41,434 nucleotides of DNA, taken from positions 1 through 41,434 of the forward strand of contig JACRJN010000003.1 of NCBI GenBank assembly GCA_016235675.1, read 5' to 3'. Shown here in pieces: positions 24,550 through 31,809 of the stretch. The notes under the pieces were generated by a model, which worked only from the letters and a program-made list of their open reading frames with translations, did no database searches and had not been told where the DNA came from. This DNA is from Candidatus Schekmanbacteria bacterium (GTDB lineage Bacteria; SZUA-182). The position numbers were made by a program, and so were the translations under genes. How positions within the stretch are numbered: the stretch's first letter is position 1; the number at the start of each line of letters is the position of its first letter.

Positions 24550-25941
24550 ATGAGCCATAAAATGTCTATCTTCAATTCCGCCAACATAGACCAAACCTAC
24601 AGCGCGGTATTTACCGATGAGAAGATTTCTCATTACGATTTACAGCGCATTCTGGAGACGACTGCCTGGGCACCGAGTCCTTTCAATACTCAGCCCTGGG
24701 AATTTCTGGTCATCCAGAAGGATGATTTTATCCGCAAATTCGCTTGTGCCGCCGCCGGTTGGCTGGAGGATTTCGCTTCGTATCCCGGCAGGGCGCAAAA
24801 AGAAGACTTTTTGCAAAAGCTGCCTAATTTGCTGATCTGCCTGCGGGATACCGCCAGACGCGACCCCGGCCCTAACGAATACCGCCTGTCTTTATTGAGT
24901 ATGGGTACGGCGCTGGCCAATCTGATGCTGGCCGCATCCGCCGCTAATATTGCGTTGCAGCCGCTTTATCCCGCCTCCCCCGATTCTTTGCAAGAGTTGA
25001 AAATATATTGGCATATTCCCGCTCAGGTTGAGATTGCCTGCCTGTTCGGCTGGGGGTATGTGAAAAAAGCCGCTGCCGCTAACAGGGAGCGGCCAAATAT
25101 AATCATCCACGATAATCAGTATAATCGGTTATACCGTATTGAGAAATTAAATCCGCACCCGATCAATCCCAATCCCTTTAATTTGATTAAATCCCGCCAT
25201 TCCTACCGCAAGGATTTTCTCCGGGAGGATTTGTCCGCGCCGGATGAAGATTTATTGCTGGAAACGGCTTTAAATTCTTTCGGCTTTCAAAACAGGCGGG
25301 GAAGGGAGTTGATCTTCATTAAAGATCAGGGGTTGATAAATTCTTTGGGGGACTTAATGACCGATGTCTCCTATGAAATTCATATGGATAAGGCTTATGA
25401 GGCCCGGATGCAGACCTGGCTGCGTTATAGCTTTGCCGAGACCACCATTAAGGCCGACGGGCTTTTGCTTACCTTGCTGAACAGATTCCAGGGCTATGTT
25501 TTTAAGCAGGGTTCCATATGTCTGGGGAAATATGCCTTTTTAAAACCGGTAAAAAGCCTCTTTATGAAAAAGGTATCTAGGGATTTTTTCGGAGATTTAT
25601 TGCGCCGGTCTCCTTTGCTGGTCGCCCTGGTTTATAAAAGGCAAAATGGCGCCAATGTATTATTGCAGGAATTAGATATTATCTCCCTGGGAATTTTATT
25701 GCAAAATCTTTTGCTGGCGGCGTCCGCCCGTAATATCGGGGCGCAATTTTTTTCTATTTTGCTCGATACGAAACAAGGGATAGAAGGTGTGAACAGTTTA
25801 TTAAAATTACCTGGGGAAACAGAGGTTATCAATTTGCTGCGTCTGGGTTATAAAAATCCCCGCGCCCCGGAAAAAATCCTTTCCTTAAGCGGTACGGTAA
25901 GAAGACCGTTTGAAAAAATCGTGCATTTGGAAGCGTTTTAA
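24550..25941 (+). CDS. Tandem-domain nitroreductase-fold flavoprotein
   Basis: The 463-residue protein holds two nitroreductase-like domains. The first (about 15-185) has the family signature ILETTAWAPSPFNTQPWEFL and ends MGTALANLMLAASAANIALQ, with PAQVEIACLFGWG. The second (about 205-440) repeats this layout: SRHSYRKDF, then LGILLQNLLLAASARNIGAQ, then PGETEVINLLRLGYKNPRAP. Ordinary nitroreductases are homodimers with FMN at the interface; a fused pair can mimic the dimer in one chain, as in the mycobacterial Acg/Rv2032 family. The N-terminal domain keeps the clearer FMN-site pattern. The second domain has a long insert and an altered start, so possibly only one site is active. The substrate is unknown. 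ATG 24550 or 24562 could be the start; neither has a strong ribosome-binding site. Confidence 0.82.
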   Translation: MSHKMSIFNSANIDQTYSAVFTDEKISHYDLQRILETTAWAPSPFNTQPWEFLVIQKDDFIRKFACAAAGWLEDFASYPGRAQKEDFLQKLPNLLICLRDTARRDPGPNEYRLSLLSMGTALANLMLAASAANIALQPLYPASPDSLQELKIYWHIPAQVEIACLFGWGYVKKAAAANRERPNIIIHDNQYNRLYRIEKLNPHPINPNPFNLIKSRHSYRKDFLREDLSAPDEDLLLETALNSFGFQNRRGRELIFIKDQGLINSLGDLMTDVSYEIHMDKAYEARMQTWLRYSFAETTIKADGLLLTLLNRFQGYVFKQGSICLGKYAFLKPVKSLFMKKVSRDFFGDLLRRSPLLVALVYKRQNGANVLLQELDIISLGILLQNLLLAASARNIGAQFFSILLDTKQGIEGVNSLLKLPGETEVINLLRLGYKNPRAPEKILSLSGTVRRPFEKIVHLEAF

Positions 25942-26004
25942 GCAAAACAGCAAATATCTATAAAATATGGCGCAGGGTTTTAGCCCCAATACAGTTCACT
26001 TAAC

Positions 26005-26163
26005 GTAGCGCAGACCCTTAGGTCTGCTCCGGAGTGCTCATACCAATCCGCTATCAAACATTGAAGAATAATTCGTAGCACGGGGGTTTATCCCCCGTTT
26101 GCAGCGCCTGCTTACGGGAGATGAACTCCCGCGCTACATTAATCTTTGATAGCGAATTGGTAT
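26005..26163. repeat. Half family B, then family I inside an ATACCAATCCGCTATCAAA pair
   Basis: Bases 26005-26040 carry only the left half of family B, preceded by CAATACAGTTCACTTAAC. An 18/19-matching inverted pair (26040-26058 with 26145-26163) then encloses a family I GTAG-REP pair (26075-26137) whose hairpins are CGGGGGTTTATCCCCCG and GGGAGATGAACTCCC. The pair may have removed the missing half of family B when it inserted. GTTTCGGCGTGGGGATACGC followed by CGAAAC (26203-26228) is a further palindrome related to 38303-38373. Confidence 0.82.
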
Positions 26164-26231
26164 CACACCGAAACTGTAAAGTGGTAACGTTCCCCCTTGA
26201 TAGTTTCGGCGTGGGGATACGCCGAAACATC

Positions 26232-26258
26232 AAAAAGGGCAACCTTGTGGCTGCCCTT
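26232..26258 (-). terminator. Rho-independent terminator of the rpsB-tsf-pyrH-frr operon
   Basis: On the minus strand, AAGGGCA and TGCCCTT (26258-26252 and 26241-26235) form the stem, followed by a T run. It begins 25 bp after the frr stop codon and closes the operon. Confidence 0.75.
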
Positions 26259-26282
26259 GCATTTATCTGCTATCTTACCCCC

Positions 26283-26840
26283 TCAAACCTTCATAATCTC
26301 CGCTTCTTTATGCTGCTCAACCGTCCCAATCAATTTGGTATAGTTATCGGTTATATGCTGAATCTTCTCATGGGAGCGCCGGTGGTCGTCTTCGGAGATT
26401 TCGCCGTCTTTTTCCATCTGCTTGAGCTTATCCATGGCATCGCGGCGAATGTTGCGCAGGGAGACCTTGGCTTCCTCAGCGTACTTTTTGAGCACTTTGA
26501 CCAATTCCCGGCGGCGTTCCTCGGTCAGCGGAGGAATATTGATGCGGATGGTTTTGCCGTCGTTATTGGGAGTTAATCCGAGGTCGGATTTTAGAATCGC
26601 CTTTTCAATCTCCTTGATTTGGGAGACGTCCCAGGGTTGAATCAGGATCGAACCAGGATCCGGAATCGACAGATTGGCCACTTGATTGATCGGGGTCGGG
26701 GCAGCATAGTATAAAACCTTAATCCCCTCTAACAAGGAAATAGAAGCCCGTCCGGTGCGCAGGCTCCCGTATTCTTTTTTTAAAGCGGCTCCGGTCGCCT
26801 CCATCTTTTTTTCAATCTGGCTGTAGAATTGTTCCAGCAT
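26283..26840 (-). CDS. frr: Ribosome recycling factor
   Basis: RRF splits post-termination ribosomes together with EF-G. This 185-residue protein is full length. It has LRTGRASISLLEGIKVLYYA, then PINQVANLSIPDPGSILIQP, then the IRINIPPLTEERRRELVKVL region and the long C-terminal helix IRRDAMDKLKQMEKDGEISE. The start codon follows TTAGGGGAATAATCAT, which includes an AGGGG ribosome-binding site. That same 38-bp stretch exists a second time at the end of pyrH (27041-27078), separated by an inserted repeat. The ancestral arrangement was probably pyrH stop, 4 bp, frr start. Confidence 0.97.
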   Translation of the reverse strand: MLEQFYSQIEKKMEATGAALKKEYGSLRTGRASISLLEGIKVLYYAAPTPINQVANLSIPDPGSILIQPWDVSQIKEIEKAILKSDLGLTPNNDGKTIRINIPPLTEERRRELVKVLKKYAEEAKVSLRNIRRDAMDKLKQMEKDGEISEDDHRRSHEKIQHITDNYTKLIGTVEQHKEAEIMKV

Positions 26841-27078
26841 ATGATTATTCCCCTAATAACCTGAGTTCGGAATAAGAAAAATCGTAGTCCCAGCCCTTTA
26901 GGGCTGATTTTCATGGCAAAGCCATGCAATAACGACTCACAAGTGGTTAAATCTTCTCAAATTAATTCACACCTTTCGGACTGAACATGCCTTTTATTTC
27001 AGCCTTAGGCTGAAAATGCGTGGCTAAAGCCACGGGACTACTGTAGAATTGTTCCAGCATATGATTATTCCCCTAATA
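26821..27078. repeat. 38-bp direct repeat flanking an inserted family E element
   Basis: Bases 26821-26858 and 27041-27078 are identical over 38 bp and diverge on both sides. The copy includes the frr ribosome-binding site and its first seven codons. The pyrH-side copy gives ATGCTGGAACAATTCTACAG then TAG, a seven-codon decoy MLEQFYS. The 182 bp between them contain a family E element (26884-27041) and, on its left, the CCTGAGTTCGG end seen at 384-399. Confidence 0.95.
26884..27041. repeat. 158-bp family E GTAG-REP pair in the pyrH-frr gap
   Basis: It begins GTAGTCCCAGCCCTTTAGGG and ends GCTAAAGCCACGGGACTAC. A second copy of the same 158-bp length lies at 34219-34376 and shares internal sequence (CATGCAATAACGAC, TGGTTAAA, CTTCTCA). 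The shared core shows a defined element, not a chance palindrome. Confidence 0.9.
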
Positions 27079-27784
27079 CTTTGGAGCCGATATGTTCTCC
27101 GCAGATGATACGCTTTATATTGCCGGCTTTGTGTAAACTGAATACTATAATCGGCATCTTGTTTTCCATGCAAAGAGAAATCGCGGTGGCGTCCATGACT
27201 TTCAACCCCTCCTGCAACACCTGAAGATAATTGATCTGCTCATACTTTTTCGCCTGAGGATTTTTCAGCGGGTCAGCGCTATAAATACCGTCCACCTTGG
27301 TGGCTTTCAGGATCACTTCGGCGTTGACTTCCATCGCCCGCAAAGCCGCGGCGGTATCCGTGGTAAAGTAAGGATTCCCGGTACCGGCAACTAAAATCAC
27401 CACCCGTCCCTTTTCCAGATGCCTGATCGCCCGGCGTCGGATGTACAGTTCCGCCAGACGGGGGATTTCGATTGCCGTCATGACCCTGGTGAAAACGCCC
27501 CGTTTTTCCAGGGCATCCTGCAAGGTCAGACCGTTGATGATGGTAGCCAGCATCCCCATATAATCGGCAGCCGAGCGATCGATGCCGTTGACGCTGGCCG
27601 CCACCCCGCGGTAGATATTGCCGCCGCCGATGACGATGGCTAATTCCACACCCATATCACGGATTTGGACGATCTCCTCCGCCAGATATTTAACCACATC
27701 GGGATCGGTGCCGTAGGTTTGCCGGCCTAATAAAGCCTCGCCGCTTAACTTCAATAAAATGCGTTTATATCGGGGTGTGTCCAT
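27065..27784 (-). CDS. pyrH: UMP kinase
   Basis: PyrH phosphorylates UMP to UDP and is a hexameric amino-acid-kinase-fold enzyme. Of 239 residues, [14 protein letters not shown] opens the fold. [15 protein letters not shown] is the glycine-rich loop, [20 protein letters not shown] the UMP region, [19 protein letters not shown] the phosphate and substrate loop, and [13 protein letters not shown] is typical of PyrH. It follows tsf with a 3-bp gap and was originally almost contiguous with frr. The last codons overlap the 38-bp direct repeat (27041-27078). Confidence 0.97.
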   Translation of the reverse strand: MDTPRYKRILLKLSGEALLGRQTYGTDPDVVKYLAEEIVQIRDMGVELAIVIGGGNIYRGVAASVNGIDRSAADYMGMLATIINGLTLQDALEKRGVFTRVMTAIEIPRLAELYIRRRAIRHLEKGRVVILVAGTGNPYFTTDTAAALRAMEVNAEVILKATKVDGIYSADPLKNPQAKKYEQINYLQVLQEGLKVMDATAISLCMENKMPIIVFSLHKAGNIKRIICGEHIGSKVLGE

Positions 27785-27787
27785 TCC

Positions 27788-28384
27788 TTACGCCCCTAAT
27801 TTGTAACGGGTAAAGCGTTTTACGACAATATTCTCTCCCAATTTAGCGATTTTTTGCACGATTAAATCTTTAACCGTACAACTTGCTTCTTTAATATAAG
27901 GCTGTTCCAGCAGGCAAACCTGGGCGAAAAAGCCCTTTTCCAGCTTGCCTTCGATGATTTTATCGACTATTTGTGCCGGCTTTCCGGAATCGGCGAACTG
28001 AGCCTGGTAAATTTCCTTTTCCTTGGCGATTACATCCGCCGGAACATCTTCTTTGCCGACATAAGACGGATCGGCTGCGGCAATCTGCATACAAATTTCT
28101 TTGCACAATTCCTGAAAATCATCGGTGCGGGCGACGAAATCGGTCTCGCAATTGATTTCCAGCAGCACGCCGATTTTCCCGCCGCCGTGGATGTATGAGG
28201 TAACCAGCCCTTCCGAGGCCGCCCGCCCGCTTTTCTTGGCTGCCGATGCCAGGCCGCGCTTGCGCAGGTAATCGATGGCTTGCGACATATCGCCGGCGGT
28301 TTCCTTTAACGCCTGTTTGCATTCCATAATTCCACAGCCGGTCTTTTCCCGTAATTCCTTTACTGCATCGGCTGATACTGACAT
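27788..28384 (-). CDS. tsf: Elongation factor Ts, short form
   Basis: EF-Ts exchanges GDP for GTP on EF-Tu. From ATG 28384 the protein has 198 residues. The N-terminal UBA-like domain is VKELREKTGCGIMECKQALK. The core contains ETDFVARTDDFQELCKEI with the TDFV motif that inserts into EF-Tu. The length matches the short Thermus type rather than the 283-residue E. coli type, lacking one core subdomain. An ATG three codons upstream (28393) is nearly in contact with GGGAGGGA; 28384 has better spacing and a family-like MSVSADAVKELREKTG start. The usual neighbour rpsB is upstream, but about 250 bp of repeats separate the two. Confidence 0.95.
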   Translation of the reverse strand: MSVSADAVKELREKTGCGIMECKQALKETAGDMSQAIDYLRKRGLASAAKKSGRAASEGLVTSYIHGGGKIGVLLEINCETDFVARTDDFQELCKEICMQIAAADPSYVGKEDVPADVIAKEKEIYQAQFADSGKPAQIVDKIIEGKLEKGFFAQVCLLEQPYIKEASCTVKDLIVQKIAKLGENIVVKRFTRYKLGA

Positions 28385-28431
28385 GGTTTTCATTCCCTCC
28401 CTATATTAATTTGCCTAAAATTTATCAGATT

Positions 28432-28620
28432 GTAGCATTGGGGTTCATCCCCAATACAGTTCACTTAAGCTCCTTCTCCCTTTGGGAGAAGGTTGGGATG
28501 AGGGTACAAAAGTTTTAAAAAAACTTAATTATGGTACCCTCACCCTCACCCTCTCCCAGGGGGAGAGGGAACTTTAAAAATGCCTTAAGCTAACGCTTAT
28601 GGGATAAACCCCCGCGCTAC
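28432..28620. repeat. Family I pair split by a CTTAAG-flanked CTCCTTCTCCC element, inside the rpsB-tsf operon
   Basis: The outer ends are GTAGCATTGGGGTTCATCCC (28432 on) and GGGATAAACCCCCGCGCTAC (to 28620). Between them CTTAAG at 28464-28469 and 28583-28588 bracket a long inverted repeat, TCCTTCTCCCTTTGGGAGAA against CTCTCCCAGGGGGAGAGGGA, with GAGGGTAC/GTACCCTC inside. The left junction is AATACAGTTCACTTAAG, the recurring flank. Confidence 0.85.
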
Positions 28621-28631
28621 TCCGGATGAAT

Positions 28632-29648
28632 TTAAGCCGCCTGGGTACTCTCTACAGACTCAGGCGTAGCTGTTGGAGCAGGCTCCTTAGGCGCTGTTTT
28701 GGGGGCTTTGGATTCGGCAGTGGCTTGCCCGGCGGGTTTGCCTTCTCTTCTGCCTCTTCCGCCCCGACCTCTTCTGCGCTCACCGCCCCTATCGCCCCGA
28801 TCACCTCTATCGCCTCGTTCGCCTCTGACCGGTTTTTGGGGTCTTTCCTTCTTTTCCTCTCCGGTTTTGCTTTCCGCTTCCTGCTTGGCTCTGACTTCCA
28901 CCCGTTTGGCGAATTCTTCTTTTCCCGCTAAAATAGTATCGGCGATTTTGCCGACAATTAAATTAACCGAACGAATAGCATCATCATTGCCGGGGATAAT
29001 ATAATCGGCATCCTGAGGGTCACAATTGGTATCCACCAGGGCGATGATCGGAATATCCAGTTTTTTAGACTCATGCACCCCGATTTTTTCCCGGCGTAAG
29101 TCAACGATAAAAACCGCTTTGGGCAGTTCGGTCATTTCTTTAACGCCGCTTAATACTCTTTCCAGCTTTATCTGCTCTTTATCCAGTTTCGCCGCCTCTT
29201 TTTTGGGCAGAGCATTATAAACGCCGTCCGCTTTCATCGTTTCCAATTGTTTGAGATGATTGACGCTTTTGCGGATGGTGGCAAAATTGGTTAAAGTCCC
29301 GCCCAGCCAGCGGTGGGTCACATAGTAAGCGCCGCAGCGTTGTGCTTCCTTTTCGATAACGCTTTGCGCCTGGCGTTTTGTGCCGACAAAAAGTACCGAA
29401 CCGCCATTGGCGGCCACTTCATACACAAAACTTATGGCGTTCTTTAAGCAGCGCACAGTTTTTTGTAAATCTATAATATATATCCCGTTGCGCTCGCCAA
29501 AGATATATTTTTTCATTTTGGGATTCCAGCGTTTGGTCTGGTGACCAAAATGAACCCCCGATTCCAATAACTCCTTCATCGTAACATTGACCAACTTCTT
29601 TTCCTCCATTTCGGGTTTTGCCGCCATTCCTTTCTTTTCCATTACCAC
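28632..29648 (-). CDS. rpsB: 30S ribosomal protein S2 with Arg/Gly-rich C-terminal extension
   Basis: The S2 core is clear: [20 protein letters not shown], then [20 protein letters not shown], then [36 protein letters not shown] and [20 protein letters not shown]. The core ends near residue 254. From 255 a tail of 84 residues follows. Its first part has [15 protein letters not shown] from residue 275 then [11 protein letters not shown]; the rest is Ala/Pro/Thr/Glu-rich. Typical S2 proteins have no such tail. The start is uncertain: GTG 29648, ATG 29642, or TTG 29594, which has GGAGG 8 nt upstream and gives the family-standard [10 protein letters not shown]. It is the first gene of the operon. 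Confidence 0.93.
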   Translation of the reverse strand: MVMEKKGMAAKPEMEEKKLVNVTMKELLESGVHFGHQTKRWNPKMKKYIFGERNGIYIIDLQKTVRCLKNAISFVYEVAANGGSVLFVGTKRQAQSVIEKEAQRCGAYYVTHRWLGGTLTNFATIRKSVNHLKQLETMKADGVYNALPKKEAAKLDKEQIKLERVLSGVKEMTELPKAVFIVDLRREKIGVHESKKLDIPIIALVDTNCDPQDADYIIPGNDDAIRSVNLIVGKIADTILAGKEEFAKRVEVRAKQEAESKTGEEKKERPQKPVRGERGDRGDRGDRGGERRRGRGGRGRREGKPAGQATAESKAPKTAPKEPAPTATPESVESTQAA

Positions 29649-29738
29649 TATCGGGGAAATTTACCCACTGACAGCACCCTGTAATGAATCCGGGAATGTG
29701 TGAAATTTAAAAAGCATACCATGCTTAGAATGCCCCAT

Positions 29739-29767
29739 AACATAGCACAGGATTTAGCTTTCTGCAA
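29739..29767 (-). promoter_or_regulatory. Candidate promoter and leader hairpin of rpsB
   Basis: On the minus strand, TTGCAG (29767-29762), a 17-bp spacer and an extended -10 TGC-TATGTT (29744-29739) lie about 90 bp upstream of the farthest rpsB start. The leader contains AAGCAT-GGT-ATGCTTTTT (about 29725-29709), a small hairpin followed by T that could act as a weak attenuator. Confidence 0.4.
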
Positions 29768-29941
29768 GAAAAAATTTATTTCCCTGAATTTAGGGCGGTG
29801 GATTTTTTAAATTTTTTAAGATTCAGGTACATTCTTTGCAATTTTAATCGGGAATAACACCTGATATATTGTTAATGCGGCCAGATAAGATTTATAAAAC
29901 AATTAGAAAAAGGTACATATATTATATTTCTACAAGGGGAG

Positions 29942-30188
29942 ATGTTGACTTAAGGCGTAGCGTTGGGGTTCATCCCCAACAACAGACGCAGAAACCTTGC
30001 GGTGGAAGCGGGGGATAAACCCCAATGCTGTTGACTTAAGGAATTGTCATTGCGAGGCGGCCTTATCGCCGAAGCAATCTCAAACGCACGGAACTAGAGA
30101 TTGCTTCGCTCCGCTCGCGATGACATATACGTGAACACCTTCAAAAATTTCTTAAGTCAACAGCATTGGAGATGAACCCCCGCACTAC
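29942..30188. repeat. Three-level nest: family I, TTAAG pair, family D
   Basis: The outermost family I GTAG-REP pair runs from GTAGCGTTGGGGTTCATCCC (29957) to ACCCCCGCACTAC (30188). Within it a perfect 19-bp inverted pair, CCAATGCTGTTGACTTAAG (30022-30040) with CTTAAGTCAACAGCATTGG (30151-30169), encloses family D (30046-30124). Outside family I, GTTGACTTAAG (29944-29954) and AACTTAAGG (30194-30202) may be a fourth level. The 667-bp gap 29649-30315 has no supportable ORF. Confidence 0.9.
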
Positions 30189-30211
30189 GAACTAACTTAA
30201 GGTATTTATAT

Positions 30212-30288
30212 GTAGCGCAGACCTTTAGGTCTGCCCTGCTTATAGGGCCGAACGTTACGTCCGGGGCAGGGCTAAAGCCCTGCACTAC
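30212..30288. repeat. Family B GTAG-REP pair before the HEAT lipoprotein gene
   Basis: GTAGCGCAGACCTTTAGGTC at the left opposes GCAGGGCTAAAGCCCTGCAC ending CTAC at 30288, with GTTAAT following. It ends 27 bp before the next start codon. Confidence 0.85.
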
Positions 30289-30315
30289 GTTAATTTAGCG
30301 CTTATTGGGGGGAAG

Positions 30316-31773
30316 ATGCGGAAAACCGGATTGCTTGTTTTAGTCATGATTTGTTTAATGCCGGCCTGCACCTGGGTTACGCATAATTTAGAAAAAATGG
30401 GGCTGCAAATAGATAATACCCCGCCTAAGGATGAAAAAGAAAAATTATACGATAAACTGGTAAAAAATCTCTACCATTCCGATTATATAGTACGCAAGAA
30501 CGCCGCGGCAGCTTTGGGTGCAATGAAAACCGCTCAGGCGGTGTCTCCCCTAATCGATGCTTTACGGGATAAAAATGAAGAGGTACGTTTGGTTGCGGCA
30601 GAGGCTTTAGTACAAATCGGGCAGCCGGCGATAGTGCCTTTGACTTCGGTCATTGCCTGCGCCGGTTGTCCGCCCCCCCTTATAAATATAACTGTTTTGA
30701 CTAAAATCGGCGCCGTCGTGATACCCTCCCTGGTCGATGCCTTGAAAAGCGAGGGTTGTTTTGACCGGCAATATCTGGTGTCCGCGCTGATTAATCTGGG
30801 CAAACCGGCGGTTGACCCGCTGTTGCCGGTGTTATTGGATAAAACCGATTGCGCCCGCAAAGCGACGGCCTATATCTTAGGTGAAATCGGCGATCAGGCG
30901 GCAATCGAGCCGTTGCTCAAAAGCCTGAAAGACGAATCTCCCTGGGTGCGGGAAGCGGTGGTGGTCGCTTTAACTAAAATTGATGATCCCCGGCGGGTGG
31001 AGCCGATTATCCAAGCCCTTTGGGATGAAAACGAATGGGTAAATAAAGCAGCGGCATATGCTTTACAGAAAATCGCCACTCCGTTGGCGATAAACCCGCT
31101 GATTACCTTTCTTAAACTGGGAAAACCGGATGAGATACATCAAGCGGCAGCAGAGGCTCTGATTAGTATCGGTCCCCCCGCTACGGAGCCGCTGCTGACC
31201 GCTTTATATGATAAAGACGAGCGTTTGCGCAAAACAGCCGCCGACTGCCTGGAACGACTGAATTGGGAACCTTTGCGGGATGTTGATAAAGCCTGGTGGC
31301 TGGTGACCAAGCATCGTATGGAAGAAGCGGGGGAATTAGAGGATTTTGCCATCGCTCCCCTGGTACTGGCCTTGCGCAACAAAGATTGGCAGGTACGCCG
31401 GGACGCCATGCAGGCATTGAAGGAAATCGGGTTACATGCGGTGGATGCTGTTATTCCGACCTTGAAAGACGAGGATAAATGGGTGCGCCAGGCCGGAATT
31501 GAGATGTTGAAATATTATGGAGACGAGCGGGCGATCGACCCGATTAACGATTTTCTGGTCAGCGACGCATCCTGCATGGAGCGCAGGAAAATCTACCATG
31601 CCGTGATAGATGATTTCCCCAGCGCCAAGATTATCAAACCGATGGAATGCCCCGACGAACATTTCTGCGAAATCTGCGGTAAACCCGCCACCTATTTCAG
31701 TAAACTAGTCTTCAAATCCTTATGTGAAACCCACCGGGTATTTTGCGAAGGGACAGTGGTTGGGTTTTATTGA
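30316..31773 (+). CDS. HEAT-repeat lipoprotein with a C-terminal Cys/His cluster
   Basis: This 485-residue protein has a lipoprotein signal peptide, MRKTGLLVLVMICLMPAC, with lipobox Cys18. Residues about 45-430 are PBS-lyase-type HEAT repeats; recurring units look like AAAALGAMKTAQAVSPLIDA followed by LRDKNEEVR, with about ten copies. This is a solenoid for protein binding. The last 44 residues break the pattern with C445, C451-x2-C454, C470-x2-H473-x3-C477, arranged like a zinc-binding knuckle (FCEICGKPA, SLCETHRVFC). An exported lipoprotein with a zinc-type tail is unusual, and the cysteines could form disulfides instead. GGGGGGAAG precedes the ATG. Its function is unknown. It converges with mrcA. 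Confidence 0.82.
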   Translation: MRKTGLLVLVMICLMPACTWVTHNLEKMGLQIDNTPPKDEKEKLYDKLVKNLYHSDYIVRKNAAAALGAMKTAQAVSPLIDALRDKNEEVRLVAAEALVQIGQPAIVPLTSVIACAGCPPPLINITVLTKIGAVVIPSLVDALKSEGCFDRQYLVSALINLGKPAVDPLLPVLLDKTDCARKATAYILGEIGDQAAIEPLLKSLKDESPWVREAVVVALTKIDDPRRVEPIIQALWDENEWVNKAAAYALQKIATPLAINPLITFLKLGKPDEIHQAAAEALISIGPPATEPLLTALYDKDERLRKTAADCLERLNWEPLRDVDKAWWLVTKHRMEEAGELEDFAIAPLVLALRNKDWQVRRDAMQALKEIGLHAVDAVIPTLKDEDKWVRQAGIEMLKYYGDERAIDPINDFLVSDASCMERRKIYHAVIDDFPSAKIIKPMECPDEHFCEICGKPATYFSKLVFKSLCETHRVFCEGTVVGFY

Positions 31774-31778
31774 GTTGT

Positions 31779-31799
31779 GTAGGGTGGGCTGTGCCCACC
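31779..31799. repeat. Solitary family A hairpin between convergent genes
   Basis: GTAG then GGTGGGC-TGT-GCCCACC forms a 7-bp GC-rich hairpin only 5 bp after the HEAT gene stop and 10 bp from the mrcA stop. It may serve as a shared bidirectional transcript end, although no long T run follows. Confidence 0.7.
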
Positions 31800-31809
31800 T
31801 TATTATCCT

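Noticed and set aside
29957-30010. Possible tRNA-like fold from strong hairpins
   Set aside because: The stems are the REP-type palindromes; no cloverleaf, anticodon arm or CCA-type acceptor was found.
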